Below, piece after piece: positions 21,098-29,589 of a stretch of 54,817 nt of DNA. Origin of the DNA: Nocardia mexicana NBRC 108244 (lineage in GTDB: Bacteria > Actinomycetota > Actinomycetes > Mycobacteriales > Mycobacteriaceae); assembly GCF_001613165.1 (NCBI RefSeq), contig NZ_BDBV01000105.1, forward strand, positions 1-54,817, in the 5' to 3' direction. Positions within the stretch are counted from its first letter, which is position 1. The number at the start of each line of letters is the position of its first letter. The notes beneath the pieces were generated by a model that was given only the letters and a program-made list of their open reading frames with translations, was not told the origin of the DNA and did no database searches. The translations under genes were made by a program, and so were the position numbers.

Positions 21098-22474
21098 ATG
21101 AAGGTCGGCGTGAATCACTTTGCCAGCGAGTACAAGTCGGCTGCGCAGTACCTCGATGTCGCCGCAAATGACCACGGGGACGAGAAGGGAGTTCTCGTGC
21201 ATCGTGCACTGCAGCGTGTCAGCAGCGGTATCCCGCACGTCGTCGAGATCGGCCCGGGCGGTGGCGCCGCGGTCCAGTTCCTGGCCACACGGCTGGCCGA
21301 CGATAACCGGCAGGTCCGGCTGACCCTCCTCGAGGTGCCCGGCGTGACGTCGCAGTCGTTGACTGCGGCGATCGACGATTTCAACGAGGTCGGCTCGTGC
21401 GTCCTCGTACACGGGTGGGCACAAGACATCACCAGCCTGCTCGGCGAACCCGTCGACGTGATCTCCGCCTCCGCGCTGCTGCACGAGGTCTATTCCTACG
21501 GTGGTGCCTACTCGGGCCTGCACACGATGATGCGGATCCTTCCGACCGTTATCCGTGACTATGGGTACTTCGTGTACCGCGACGTGTACGCGGTCGACGC
21601 GCCCAGCCTGCATGAGCGGGTGGTGCAGTCCTACAGCACGCAAGCGTGGCTGCAATTCCTGAGGTTGTTCCTGCCCCACTACCTGCGCGAGGGCATCCAC
21701 CCGTACCACCATCACGACGACGAGGTGGTAGCCCGGCAGAACTCGCGGATCGTGCCCGTCGCAGACCTCGACACCCGGGTATGCGCGGTCATCGAAGCAC
21801 CCGTCGGTATCTTCCGGGAGGTGCAGCGTCACTACATCACTTTCCGCGACCATGTGTGGCGTTCCGGTGTTCTCAGGTTCCGACCAGTTCTCGACGGCCC
21901 ACTGGCCGATGACTGGATCGACTTCCGTTCCGGACACAAGCGCGTGCACTATGCAGTCACCGAGTCGGATTGGATGCCGACCGCGCAGACGTCGAACCTG
22001 TTGGCGGTGAGTGAGTCGTTCGGCGACCATATGGTGGTCGACGGCGATATCTTCGATGCCGTCTCCGATGTCGCGCTGATGGCGTTCATGACCGCGGCTG
22101 AATACGACACAGACTGCGCGCGCACCTGGGAGAGCTGGCGGGCGCGAGAGGGTCGGGAAACCTACGCATACCTCACCATCGACGAGCTGTTGGCCGCGTT
22201 CGCCGTGAATTCGATCGAGGCATCGGCCCACCAGGACACGGTTCTGATGCCGGTCAGCACGGAGGACGTGTTCACCCGAGACCGTCGCTACTACAACCGG
22301 TTCCTGTCGAAACGACTACCGAACCCGCTCACCGATGCGAAGCAGTTCGTGTTGTTCCAGAACATCCCGGTCAACGACACCGATATCGTGCAGCGCGCGC
22401 TCGACTCGCTGCGACAGTTCTGCTCGAAACCCAGTCTCGCCCGCCTCCACACCGCCATCCACTGGAGAGGATGA
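21098..22474 (+). CDS. SAM-dependent methyltransferase-like protein with long C-terminal extension
   Basis: A 458-residue protein. Residues 47-57 (HVVEIGPGGGA) form a class I methyltransferase motif I. An acidic strand end (LTLLEVPG, about 76-83) and a later ISASALLHEVYSYG segment fit motifs II and IV. The fold takes up about the first 190 residues. The remaining 270 residues have no motif I know and contain a His-rich patch (HPYHHHDDE). AGGGGGC lies 5 nt before the ATG. Only 7 nt separate it from the CYTH gene. The substrate is unknown; natural-product, tRNA or small-molecule methylation are all open. Confidence 0.65.
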   Translation: MKVGVNHFASEYKSAAQYLDVAANDHGDEKGVLVHRALQRVSSGIPHVVEIGPGGGAAVQFLATRLADDNRQVRLTLLEVPGVTSQSLTAAIDDFNEVGSCVLVHGWAQDITSLLGEPVDVISASALLHEVYSYGGAYSGLHTMMRILPTVIRDYGYFVYRDVYAVDAPSLHERVVQSYSTQAWLQFLRLFLPHYLREGIHPYHHHDDEVVARQNSRIVPVADLDTRVCAVIEAPVGIFREVQRHYITFRDHVWRSGVLRFRPVLDGPLADDWIDFRSGHKRVHYAVTESDWMPTAQTSNLLAVSESFGDHMVVDGDIFDAVSDVALMAFMTAAEYDTDCARTWESWRAREGRETYAYLTIDELLAAFAVNSIEASAHQDTVLMPVSTEDVFTRDRRYYNRFLSKRLPNPLTDAKQFVLFQNIPVNDTDIVQRALDSLRQFCSKPSLARLHTAIHWRG

Positions 22475-22481
22475 TCACCGT

Positions 22482-23057
22482 ATGGACCTGATTGAGGTCG
22501 AACGCAAACGCGAATTGCCCGACAGCGCATCCCTCCGCCAACGGCTCATCGAACTCGGCTACCGCGATGAGGGGGAAATCGACGAATGCGATGTCTACTA
22601 CAGCCGCCCTGACGTGAACTTCATGGAAACTGTTGAGTGCCTTCGTATCCGGCAGCGCGACAGGTTCGCTGAGATCACCTACAAGCCGCCGTCCAACACC
22701 GACACCCACAGCGCAACCGGCGTGATCGCGAAGCGCGAAACCAACTTGTCCCTGTCCGGCCCCGAACAGGCTGGCGCGGCGATGGCACTCTTCGAGGCGA
22801 TCGGGATGCTCGAACTCGCGCGGGTTGAGAAGGCCCGCACCGTGTATCGGCACCCAGTCCACGCCGGTGCCGTCGTTGCGATCGACAGCGTAACCAGGGC
22901 GGGCGTGTTCGTCGAAACGGAAGTGACGGCCACCGACAGTGACGCCGCCACAATGCATCTCGAACGGATCGAAAAGGAGCTCGATATCGCCGACTATCCG
23001 ATCGTGCGGCTGCCCTACCGGGACCTGGTGATGAAGGCCGACCGCAACCAGCCGTGA
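22482..23057 (+). CDS. CYTH-domain protein (class IV adenylate cyclase / triphosphatase family)
   Basis: A 191-residue protein with the CYTH signature. The N-terminal ExExK motif is E5-V-E7-R-K9. It is followed by Arg/Lys pairs on beta strands (LRIRQRD, EITYKPP, AKRET, KARTVYR). The acidic pair VETEV comes near the C-terminus. These line the triphosphate tunnel in the family, whose members act as adenylate cyclase, thiamine triphosphatase or inorganic triphosphatase. The sequence cannot separate these activities. GGAGAGG lies 11 nt before the ATG, within the end of the methyltransferase gene, implying coupled expression. It is the last gene of the GntR cassette. Confidence 0.8.
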   Translation: MDLIEVERKRELPDSASLRQRLIELGYRDEGEIDECDVYYSRPDVNFMETVECLRIRQRDRFAEITYKPPSNTDTHSATGVIAKRETNLSLSGPEQAGAAMALFEAIGMLELARVEKARTVYRHPVHAGAVVAIDSVTRAGVFVETEVTATDSDAATMHLERIEKELDIADYPIVRLPYRDLVMKADRNQP

Positions 23058-23237
23058 GCGCCGTGGCGCGGACCTGAGCGTCACCGCGCAACGGCGATCG
23101 GTGGGCCGCGCGCAGCGGGTCTCGGGCCGGGTTGTGTCGGCGCCGACACACAGTGGGTGTCGGTGGGCGAACAGAACATTAGGGCTCGAATCCGAAGAAT
23201 TGCCGTCATCGACCACGACATCCCTTCGGAGGAACCC

Positions 23238-23786
23238 ATGTCGAGATTTACCAGAACGCTCAGTACCGTCGCGGTCGCCATCGGTGCCGCTGCGGTGGTG
23301 TCTCTGTCCGCCGCGCCCGCTGCTACTGCTGCCCCGGCGGCGCCGGTGCCGGTTTCCGCGCCGGTGCTGGCGAAAACCCAAGGGTGGCTGCAGATTTACA
23401 GTGGGCAGGCGCCGCAGGGCGCCAATGCGGTGTCGCTGCGGGTCTTCAACGACCCCACGGTGGGCTACCGCGTGACCAATGCGAACGGCCGCGCGCTCTA
23501 TCGGTTCGACAAGGACACCGCGCAGCCGTCGCGCTCGAACTGCAACGGCGACTGCGCCGTCACCTGGCCGCCGCTGCTGGTCAACCGCGGCCAGGCGCTC
23601 TATGTCGAGGGCATCGATCCCGCCCTGACCGGATTCATCGAGCGCGCCGACGGTTCCTGCCAGATCACCGTCGGCGGCTGGCCGGTGTACTACTTCGCGA
23701 AGGACAAGAACCCCGGCGAGCTCCTGGGTCAGGGCGTCGGCGGCGTCTGGTTCGCGGTGTCGCCCACCGGCGGCAAGGCGAAGTAG
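23238..23786 (+). CDS. Secreted protein with Lipoprotein_15-type repeats
   Basis: A 182-residue exported protein. A Sec signal peptide covers about residues 1-32 (basic start, long Ala/Val core, ATAA cleavage region). There is no lipobox cysteine. The mature part holds the repeat typical of COG4315: Y-x-F-D-K-D (ALYRFDKD) followed by C-N-G-D-C-x3-WPPLL. A second copy, VYYFAKDKNPGE, follows. The two cysteines of CNGDC may pair or bind metal. The family is widespread in actinomycetes and of unknown function; some members respond to stress. GGAGGAA precedes the ATG at 23238; the longer open frame is ignored. Confidence 0.85.
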   Translation: MSRFTRTLSTVAVAIGAAAVVSLSAAPAATAAPAAPVPVSAPVLAKTQGWLQIYSGQAPQGANAVSLRVFNDPTVGYRVTNANGRALYRFDKDTAQPSRSNCNGDCAVTWPPLLVNRGQALYVEGIDPALTGFIERADGSCQITVGGWPVYYFAKDKNPGELLGQGVGGVWFAVSPTGGKAK

Positions 23787-23789
23787 CGA

Positions 23790-24449
23790 TCAGCCTGCGG
23801 CGCGGAGCAGCGCCGCGCGGTCGACCACGGTGATGCGGCCGCGAGTCAGGGCCAGGATGTTGCGCTGCTGCAGATCGCGCAGCACCTTGTTGGCCGTGGC
23901 CCGTGTCGTCCCTGCCATCGACGCCAGGTCGTCCTGGTTGAGCCTGATCTCCGCGATCGGGCTCGATCCCCCATAGATGCGGGCCAGGTCGACAAGACGC
24001 CGCACCACCCTGGTCTCCACCGGCAGATACAGCGCCTCGAGCACCTGCGCGGAGAGCCTGCGCACCTGCGCCGCCAACGTGCCGATGATGACACGATCGA
24101 TCGCCGGATAGGTCTCCCGCAACGCCGTCAACTGCGCACGGCTCAGCGTCAGCGTCTCGGCGTTCTCGACGGCCTCGACCGTCGCGGTGCGGCGGGAATT
24201 ACTGTCCGCCACAGCCAATTCGCCGAACGAGTGGCCCGGGCCGAGCATCGTCAGTGTCGCGGTGTTCCCGAACGGAGTAGCGACCCGGACGATGAGCCTG
24301 CCGGACTTCACCAGATGCAGGCAGTCACCGGGATCGCCCTCGTGACAGAGGATTTCCCGGCGCTTGAACCGGCGCGGCGTGCAGGAGGCGAGGATCTCCC
24401 GCCGCTCCAGGTCGCTCAGCCCACGCAGTATCTCGAAATCCGTTGTCAC
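23790..24449 (-). CDS. Crp/Fnr-family regulator, probable cyclic-nucleotide receptor
   Basis: A 219-residue protein. The cyclic-nucleotide-binding domain covers about residues 5-115, with a phosphate-binding cassette FGELAV ... RRTATVEA (residues 75-93). It keeps the Gly-Glu and Arg expected for cAMP binding. The Crp helix-turn-helix is at about 165-207 (LNQDDLASMAGTTRATANKVLRDL). The GTG start overlaps the stop of the cyclase gene in GTGA. A cAMP-producing enzyme and its receptor from one message is a simple reading. It ends 4 nt from the convergent secreted-protein gene. Confidence 0.87.
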   Translation of the reverse strand: MTTDFEILRGLSDLERREILASCTPRRFKRREILCHEGDPGDCLHLVKSGRLIVRVATPFGNTATLTMLGPGHSFGELAVADSNSRRTATVEAVENAETLTLSRAQLTALRETYPAIDRVIIGTLAAQVRRLSAQVLEALYLPVETRVVRRLVDLARIYGGSSPIAEIRLNQDDLASMAGTTRATANKVLRDLQQRNILALTRGRITVVDRAALLRAAG

Positions 24450-26431
24450 CGTAGCCCATCCAGCACATAGCAGGTCACCGGTTCGCTCCGGCCCTTGACG
24501 GTCACCGTGCCGCGGCTGCGCACCTGTGCACGCGCACCGAGCTGAGCACGGGTCAGCGAGCCGATGACCACGGTCCCCGGTTCCGCCAGACTCTCCAGGC
24601 GCGCAGCGAGATTCGTCGTATCGCCGATCGCGGTGTAGTTACGCATCTGCGGCGCACCGACATTGCCGACCAGCGCCGGACCGGTGTTGACCCCGACCCG
24701 GAAGCGCGGCCAGCCGGGATGGGTGTCCGCGGTCTCGGCGACCACCCGCTGCAGTGCGAGACCGGCACCGGCCGCCCGCAGCGCGTGGTCGGGCTGCTGC
24801 GCCGGCGCGTTGAACAGCGCCATCACCGCGTCGCCGACGAACTGCACGACGGTCCCGCCGTGGTCCAGGATCACCGGCACGATCGCGCCGTAATACGTAT
24901 TGAGCATGTGCACCACGGCCTCCGGGGTCGAGGATTCGGAGAACGGCGTGAACCCCGACAGGTCCGCCATCAGCACGGTGACCTCGGCGATCCGGCCGCC
25001 GAGCCCCGCCTGGGAGGGATCGGCGAGCAGCGTGGTCGCCACCGCGGGCGACATGTAGGACCGGAACAGCCCGTCGAGCTGCTGATACAGACGTGCGTTC
25101 TCCAGCATGACCGAGGTCCGGTCGGCGAACGAACGCAGCAGCGCCAGTTCCGCGTCGCCGAAGGCACCGTCCGCGGGCCGCGCCTCCAGCACCCCGGCGT
25201 GGCTGCCCTTCACGACCAGCGGCAGCGCCACCGCCCGCGGATCCATGGGTCCGCCGTCGGGGAAGATCAGCGTTCCGCCTCGAATCAGGCCCAGCCGGAA
25301 CCGATCCCGCTCGAAGGCCGCCGCGACCAGGCGCAGCACCTCGTCGAGCAACTCCTCTTCGCGGCGGATCACGTTGGAGCGATCCCCGATCGCCGCCAGC
25401 GCGCCCAGCCTGCGGACCTGTTCCCGCTCGCTGCCCAGCGCGTGCGCGCCCTGCTGCAGCACCGCGACCTGACGTTCGGTGAGCCCGAATCGCTTGGCCA
25501 GCCGGACCCCGACGGCGCCCAGCGGCTCGATCGAGGCCACGCCGCCCTCGGCGCGCTCGCGCAAGGCCTCGACCATCTCGTTCAGCGCGTGCGCGTAGTC
25601 ACGCTCCAGCCCGGCCATGGTCCGCTGCAACGTGACCCCGTCGAACAGCCCGAGAGCCGAACCCTCGCGACGGAATTGCAGATGCGCGCTGGCGGAGATG
25701 AGCACGAACGCGGCCAGCATCAGCACATGCCATTCCCACCACGAGGTGTGCCAGCTGCGACCGAATCCCACCGCGAACAGCGCCTCGGCCAGCAGCACGA
25801 AGGCGGTCAGCACGCTGAGCAGTACCACGCCGCGCCGTCGCAGGAACTGCCCCGCATAGCCCAGTGCCGCAACGAAATAGCACGCCGAGCCGAGGAAGGC
25901 CACCACGATCAGCGAGCCGCGGGCCTCGGCCGGATCGGGGACGTGATCCAGCGGCGGCAGCCCCGCCAGCGATACCAGCGCCCAGACCGCGAGCAGGACC
26001 GTCGGCAGTGCGGAGAGCACCCACGCGAACCGGTGCAGCCGGGCGGCCGCGGCCGGCCCGAACTCCACCGCCGACGCCAGCGCCGCGACACCGCCGAGCG
26101 CCAGCCCGACGGGGACGGCATACACGAAACCGGCGTTCGGCTTCTGCAGAATCACGCCGGGCGTCGCCAGCGCGTGCACGCCGAGGAACCCCGCGCTGAA
26201 CTGGAACACCAGCGACACCAGGATCAGCCGGGCGTCGCGCCGCACCCGCGCGGCCCGGAACAGCATGACGCCCAAGGCCATAGCCACGGCGGCGGTGGCG
26301 AGCACCAGCCAGAAATGCATCCCGTGATGCTCGTAGTCCACATCGAGCGAGGGCCGGGAAACCAGCAGCCACAGCCCCCACGCCGGTAGGGAGACGTGCC
26401 CCAGCCAGAGCAGAACCTTGACCCTCGACAC
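24446..26431 (-). CDS. Membrane class III adenylate/guanylate cyclase with GAF domain
   Basis: A 661-residue protein in three parts. About seven or eight membrane helices fill residues 1-255. A GAF-like region lies at about 345-455. A class III cyclase domain runs from about 475 to the end. Metal ligands appear in MADLSGFTPF and FVGDAVMALF, and the transition-state Asn and Arg in GDTTNLAARLE. The purine-recognition Lys that usually precedes the GD motif is Gln here (VVQFVGD), so substrate choice is uncertain. The stop overlaps the GTG of the Crp-type gene. The membrane part could sense a ligand or lipid. Confidence 0.85.
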   Translation of the reverse strand: MSRVKVLLWLGHVSLPAWGLWLLVSRPSLDVDYEHHGMHFWLVLATAAVAMALGVMLFRAARVRRDARLILVSLVFQFSAGFLGVHALATPGVILQKPNAGFVYAVPVGLALGGVAALASAVEFGPAAAARLHRFAWVLSALPTVLLAVWALVSLAGLPPLDHVPDPAEARGSLIVVAFLGSACYFVAALGYAGQFLRRRGVVLLSVLTAFVLLAEALFAVGFGRSWHTSWWEWHVLMLAAFVLISASAHLQFRREGSALGLFDGVTLQRTMAGLERDYAHALNEMVEALRERAEGGVASIEPLGAVGVRLAKRFGLTERQVAVLQQGAHALGSEREQVRRLGALAAIGDRSNVIRREEELLDEVLRLVAAAFERDRFRLGLIRGGTLIFPDGGPMDPRAVALPLVVKGSHAGVLEARPADGAFGDAELALLRSFADRTSVMLENARLYQQLDGLFRSYMSPAVATTLLADPSQAGLGGRIAEVTVLMADLSGFTPFSESSTPEAVVHMLNTYYGAIVPVILDHGGTVVQFVGDAVMALFNAPAQQPDHALRAAGAGLALQRVVAETADTHPGWPRFRVGVNTGPALVGNVGAPQMRNYTAIGDTTNLAARLESLAEPGTVVIGSLTRAQLGARAQVRSRGTVTVKGRSEPVTCYVLDGLR

Positions 26432-26544
26432 GATCCGAACGCTACCGCGCTACTCGGCCGGGTGAGAGGCGAACGCGAGCTCACAGTGCGGCTCACACCG
26501 TCTGGAACGGTGCCGGTTGTAACGCGTTGCGGCGATGCGTGATC

Positions 26545-26690
26545 GCCACCGTCGTCGAGCCGCGCAAGCGTCGCGAGCGACGCGTCGCCGCCGAGGAATG
26601 GCCGACGTGGGGCCATCGCAAGATCGCCGCATTGATGCGTGCCGACGGCCACGAGGTCTCCACCTCTACGGCCGTGGCTTGGCCTCAGAC
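26545..26690 (+). pseudogene. Fragment of a transposase/integrase gene (IS3/IS481-like)
   Basis: In the frame from 26527 the translation contains RRVAAEEWPTWGHRKIAALMRADGHEVSTST. This resembles the helix-turn-helix region that precedes the DDE domain in IS3/IS481-type transposases. The match stops after about 40 residues, where the frame runs into the 3' end of the convergent SDR gene. No catalytic domain or terminal inverted repeats are visible. It is a small insertion relic. Confidence 0.55.
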
Positions 26691-27419
26691 CTGGGCGAAG
26701 CCGCCGTCCACGGCGAGTTCGGAACCGTTGACGTAGCTGGATGCGTCGGAGGCGAGGAAGACAGCCGCCGCGGCGATTTCCTCTGGTTCGGCCAATCGGC
26801 CGAGCGGAATTGCCGCCGCGGCCGCGGTGAGCTCGTCGGCCGGGACCAGATCCTGCAAACCCTGCGTGCGGGTACCGCCAGGGGAAAGCATGTTGATCCG
26901 GTACCGACGCTCCCCGGCGTCGTGGGCGAACCCGCGCACCAGGTTACGGAGCGCGGCCTTGGTCGCCCCGTACACGGGCAGATACGGCTCGGGCCGCGAG
27001 GCCGCCGTCGATCCGGTGAGGATGATCGAGGCCCCCGGCGACAGCAGCGGCAGCGCCTTCTGCACGGTGAACAGCGAACCCTTGACGTTGGTGGTGAACA
27101 TGGCGTCGAACTGCTCCTCGGTGATCTCACCCAACGGCGCCACGATCCCGATCCCGGCGTTGGCGACCAGGACATCGATCCGGCCCGCCTGCTCGGCGAC
27201 GGCCGAGTAGAGCCGGTCGAGGTCTTCGAGCCGGCCCACGTCGCCGCGAATCCCGGTGACCTCGGGGCCGAGTTCGGCCTCGACCTCATCGAGCTGCGCC
27301 TGGCGACGACCGGCGACGAACACTCGCGCCCCCTCGGCGCGGTAGGCCCGCGCGATCGCCAGCCCGATACCCGCGTTCGCCCCGGTCACGACCGCGACCT
27401 TGCCCTCCAGCATCTTCAT
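26685..27419 (-). CDS. Short-chain dehydrogenase/reductase (SDR)
   Basis: A 244-residue classical SDR. The cofactor loop is TGANAGIG (residues 12-19). The NAG motif is at 87-89. The catalytic set is N111, S137, Y150 and K154 (YGATK). G-A-G-R-R after beta-2 hints at NADP(H) preference. It reduces a carbonyl or oxidises an alcohol; the substrate is unknown. Two operator-like palindromes lie in the 111-nt gap to the TetR gene upstream, which is on the same strand. The TetR protein therefore probably represses this gene until an electrophile or other ligand appears. Confidence 0.88.
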   Translation of the reverse strand: MKMLEGKVAVVTGANAGIGLAIARAYRAEGARVFVAGRRQAQLDEVEAELGPEVTGIRGDVGRLEDLDRLYSAVAEQAGRIDVLVANAGIGIVAPLGEITEEQFDAMFTTNVKGSLFTVQKALPLLSPGASIILTGSTAASRPEPYLPVYGATKAALRNLVRGFAHDAGERRYRINMLSPGGTRTQGLQDLVPADELTAAAAAIPLGRLAEPEEIAAAAVFLASDASSYVNGSELAVDGGFAQV

Positions 27420-27441
27420 GACAGCTCCTGTACATATTATT

Positions 27442-27484
27442 GACTGTTCAGTCCATAACTCTCCCGTATATGGACCGTGCAGTC
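27442..27484. promoter_or_regulatory. Two TetR operator palindromes upstream of the SDR gene
   Basis: GACTGTTCAGTCC (27442-27454) and GGACCGTGCAGTC (27472-27484) fit one consensus, GGACYG-NN-CRGTC, read on either strand. Their centres are 30 bp apart. A third and perfect copy lies upstream of the TetR gene at 28141. The surrounding sequence is AT-rich (TTATTGACTG, GTCAATAA), suggesting the promoter is here. Confidence 0.7.
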
Positions 27485-27530
27485 AATAACCCGAGTGGCG
27501 CTGTGCCGTACACCACTGCGGCAGGAATGC

Positions 27531-28121
27531 TCAGGACGCAGGCAGCAGGCCGTCGAGCAGACCCTCGGCCATGGCCGACAACGCGGCCGGATCCTGACCG
27601 ACTCGACCGAGCACGACCAGCCCGAGCTGACCGGCCAGCACCGCGCGGGCGGTGACGTCCGCGTCGAGACGGGCCGCGACATCACCCTCGCGCTGCGCTC
27701 GTCGTACCGCGTCGGCCAGTACGGCAGTCGTCGAGGCGTAGCTGCGCCGCGCCTCCGCGGCCACTTCGGCGGCGTTCACCGACAGCTCCATCGCGGTGTT
27801 GGCGAGCAGGCAACCCCGACGAGCCTGCACGCCGCTGGGATCACGCACGGGCCCGGTCACGAAATCCCGGATGACATCGATGCCGCGCTCGGCTTGCTCG
27901 AGCCGGCTGCGCAGCATTTGATCATTGGCCTCGTCATACATACGCAGCACGCGCAGGAACAGGCTCTTCTTATCTCCGAATGCTCCATACAAGCTCCCCT
28001 TGCCGAGCCCACTGGCCATCAGGAGATCTTCGAGCGATGTGCCCGCGTACCCGTTGTCCCAGAACACCGCCTGCACAGCCGACAGCACGCGCTCTTCATC
28101 GAACTGTCGTGGACGTGGCAT
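27531..28121 (-). CDS. TetR-family regulator of the SDR gene
   Basis: A 196-residue protein. The N-terminal helix-turn-helix (residues 8-52) includes LLMASGLGKGSLYGAFGDKKSLF, a variant typical of the AcuR/YxaF-like TetR subgroup. The ligand domain follows and contains one Cys (RRGCLLAN, near residue 103). In related proteins this region senses small electrophiles. The same palindrome type occurs upstream of this gene and upstream of the SDR gene, indicating autoregulation and control of the SDR. The inducer is unknown. Confidence 0.87.
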   Translation of the reverse strand: MPRPRQFDEERVLSAVQAVFWDNGYAGTSLEDLLMASGLGKGSLYGAFGDKKSLFLRVLRMYDEANDQMLRSRLEQAERGIDVIRDFVTGPVRDPSGVQARRGCLLANTAMELSVNAAEVAAEARRSYASTTAVLADAVRRAQREGDVAARLDADVTARAVLAGQLGLVVLGRVGQDPAALSAMAEGLLDGLLPAS

Positions 28122-28140
28122 GGGTCTATGCTATCCATGC

Positions 28141-28156
28141 TGGACCGATCGGTCCA
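28141..28156. promoter_or_regulatory. Perfect 16-bp TetR operator upstream of the TetR gene
   Basis: TGGACCGATCGGTCCA is a perfect palindrome, 20 nt upstream of the TetR ATG (28121). It shares the GGACYG-NN-CRGTC consensus with the two sites near 27.45 kb. It is the expected autoregulatory site. Confidence 0.75.
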
Positions 28157-28234
28157 GTATGGGTGCGGGGCGGCGACGTATCCACGGCCCGGCAACCGTC
28201 GGCTATCGGACCGAGGTCGAGGCATGCATGTCCG

Positions 28235-29545
28235 TCACGGCGCAGGGCTGAGGTGCCCACGTCCACTGCAGTGTGATCCGAGAACCACCGGAATGCGTGC
28301 GTAGCCACGGAGATTGACCAGTTCCCGGCGCTGCGGTTCGCCTCCGATCCGCAGTTCCGGGAAGCGCTCGTGCAGCGAGCGGAGGGCGATCGCGCCCTCC
28401 GTCCGGGCGAGGGTGGCGCCCAGGCACGAGTGCACGCCGCTGGAGAACGACACGTGGTCTCGGGAATTGGGCCGCGTCACATCGAAGGCGTTCGGGTTCG
28501 CGAAGACCTCGGGGTCCCGGTTCGCGCCACCGACCAGCATCGTGATCATTTCACCCCGCGCAATCACATGACCGTCGATCTCCATGTCGCGCAGCGCCTT
28601 TCGTGCGGTCAGCTGCACCGGACTGTCGAATCGGAGAATCTCCTCGACGGCGTCGGCCCACAGCCCGGGCCGCGCCCGCAACAGTTCCAGCTGTTCGGGA
28701 TTGCGGTGCAGCGCGACGACGCCGTTGCCGATGAGATTGACGGTGGTCTCGAATCCGGCACCGGCGATCAGCGCCGCCGAATACATGAGCTCCTGCCTCG
28801 TCAGCTGCCCGCCGGTGACCAGCGCGCTGAGTATGTTCTCGCCCGGCTCGGCGCGCAACCGGTCGAGATGTTCTTCCAGGAAGTCGCGGCTGTCGCGCAG
28901 CCCCTCCTGTGCGCGGCGGTAGGCCCGCCAGGAGATGCCGACGTCGAGCAGGGCGGCACCGGCCTCGCCCGCGGCGAGCATCCGGGCCCGCACATCGGCT
29001 GGGACACCGAGCATTTCGGAGATGATGGCCGCGGGCAGCTCCGCCGCGAAATCCGCGATGAGGTCGGCGGAGTTCCGGGCTGCCAGCGCGTCGAGCAGTT
29101 CACCGGTGACCTCGTCGATCCGGTCGGTCAGGCGCCGCACCGCACGCGGCGTGAACTCCCGCGCGACCAGCTTGCGGTAACGCGTGTGGTGCGGCGGGTC
29201 GACCGCGATCATCGCCGGCGGCTCGATCGGGTTGGGCAGCTGCGGATCAGTGGCCCGGATGGCGGCGAGCAGCGGCCGCGGCAAATCCATATCCGCGGGC
29301 CCGGCCACACCGAAGTCGTTGGAGCGCAGCGTGTTCCGGACGATATCGTGGTCGGCGGTCACCCAGGTGAAGGGTGTGTGCACCAGGCGGCCCCGCGCCC
29401 GGATGCGGTCGGCGAGCAGGTACGGGTTCGCCCGAGTGCGCGGGTCGGCGAGGATCCGCGCGAGCGGCTCACCCCGGCGGGCCTGCACCTTCAGGAAGGC
29501 CCGCGGCAGACCGTGCATCGCCGCCCAGCGGATCCTGGTCTTCAT
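28235..29545 (-). CDS. Cytochrome P450
   Basis: A 436-residue bacterial P450. The I-helix motif is AGAGFETT (261-268). The K-helix ExxR is E302-I-L-R305. The haem-binding loop FSSGVHSCLG carries the axial C374. The T267-T268 pair supports normal oxygen activation. The substrate is not predictable. The redox partner could be a ferredoxin elsewhere; none is adjacent. The start at 29545 lacks a strong ribosome site, and ATG at residue 10 is an alternative. The gene lies between a TetR gene and a VOC gene relic and seems to be a single transcription unit. Confidence 0.9.
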   Translation of the reverse strand: MKTRIRWAAMHGLPRAFLKVQARRGEPLARILADPRTRANPYLLADRIRARGRLVHTPFTWVTADHDIVRNTLRSNDFGVAGPADMDLPRPLLAAIRATDPQLPNPIEPPAMIAVDPPHHTRYRKLVAREFTPRAVRRLTDRIDEVTGELLDALAARNSADLIADFAAELPAAIISEMLGVPADVRARMLAAGEAGAALLDVGISWRAYRRAQEGLRDSRDFLEEHLDRLRAEPGENILSALVTGGQLTRQELMYSAALIAGAGFETTVNLIGNGVVALHRNPEQLELLRARPGLWADAVEEILRFDSPVQLTARKALRDMEIDGHVIARGEMITMLVGGANRDPEVFANPNAFDVTRPNSRDHVSFSSGVHSCLGATLARTEGAIALRSLHERFPELRIGGEPQRRELVNLRGYARIPVVLGSHCSGRGHLSPAP

Positions 29546-29589
29546 CGTCGGACATTAACGCCGCGAGCACGTCCGGCGCATCGTGCCGG

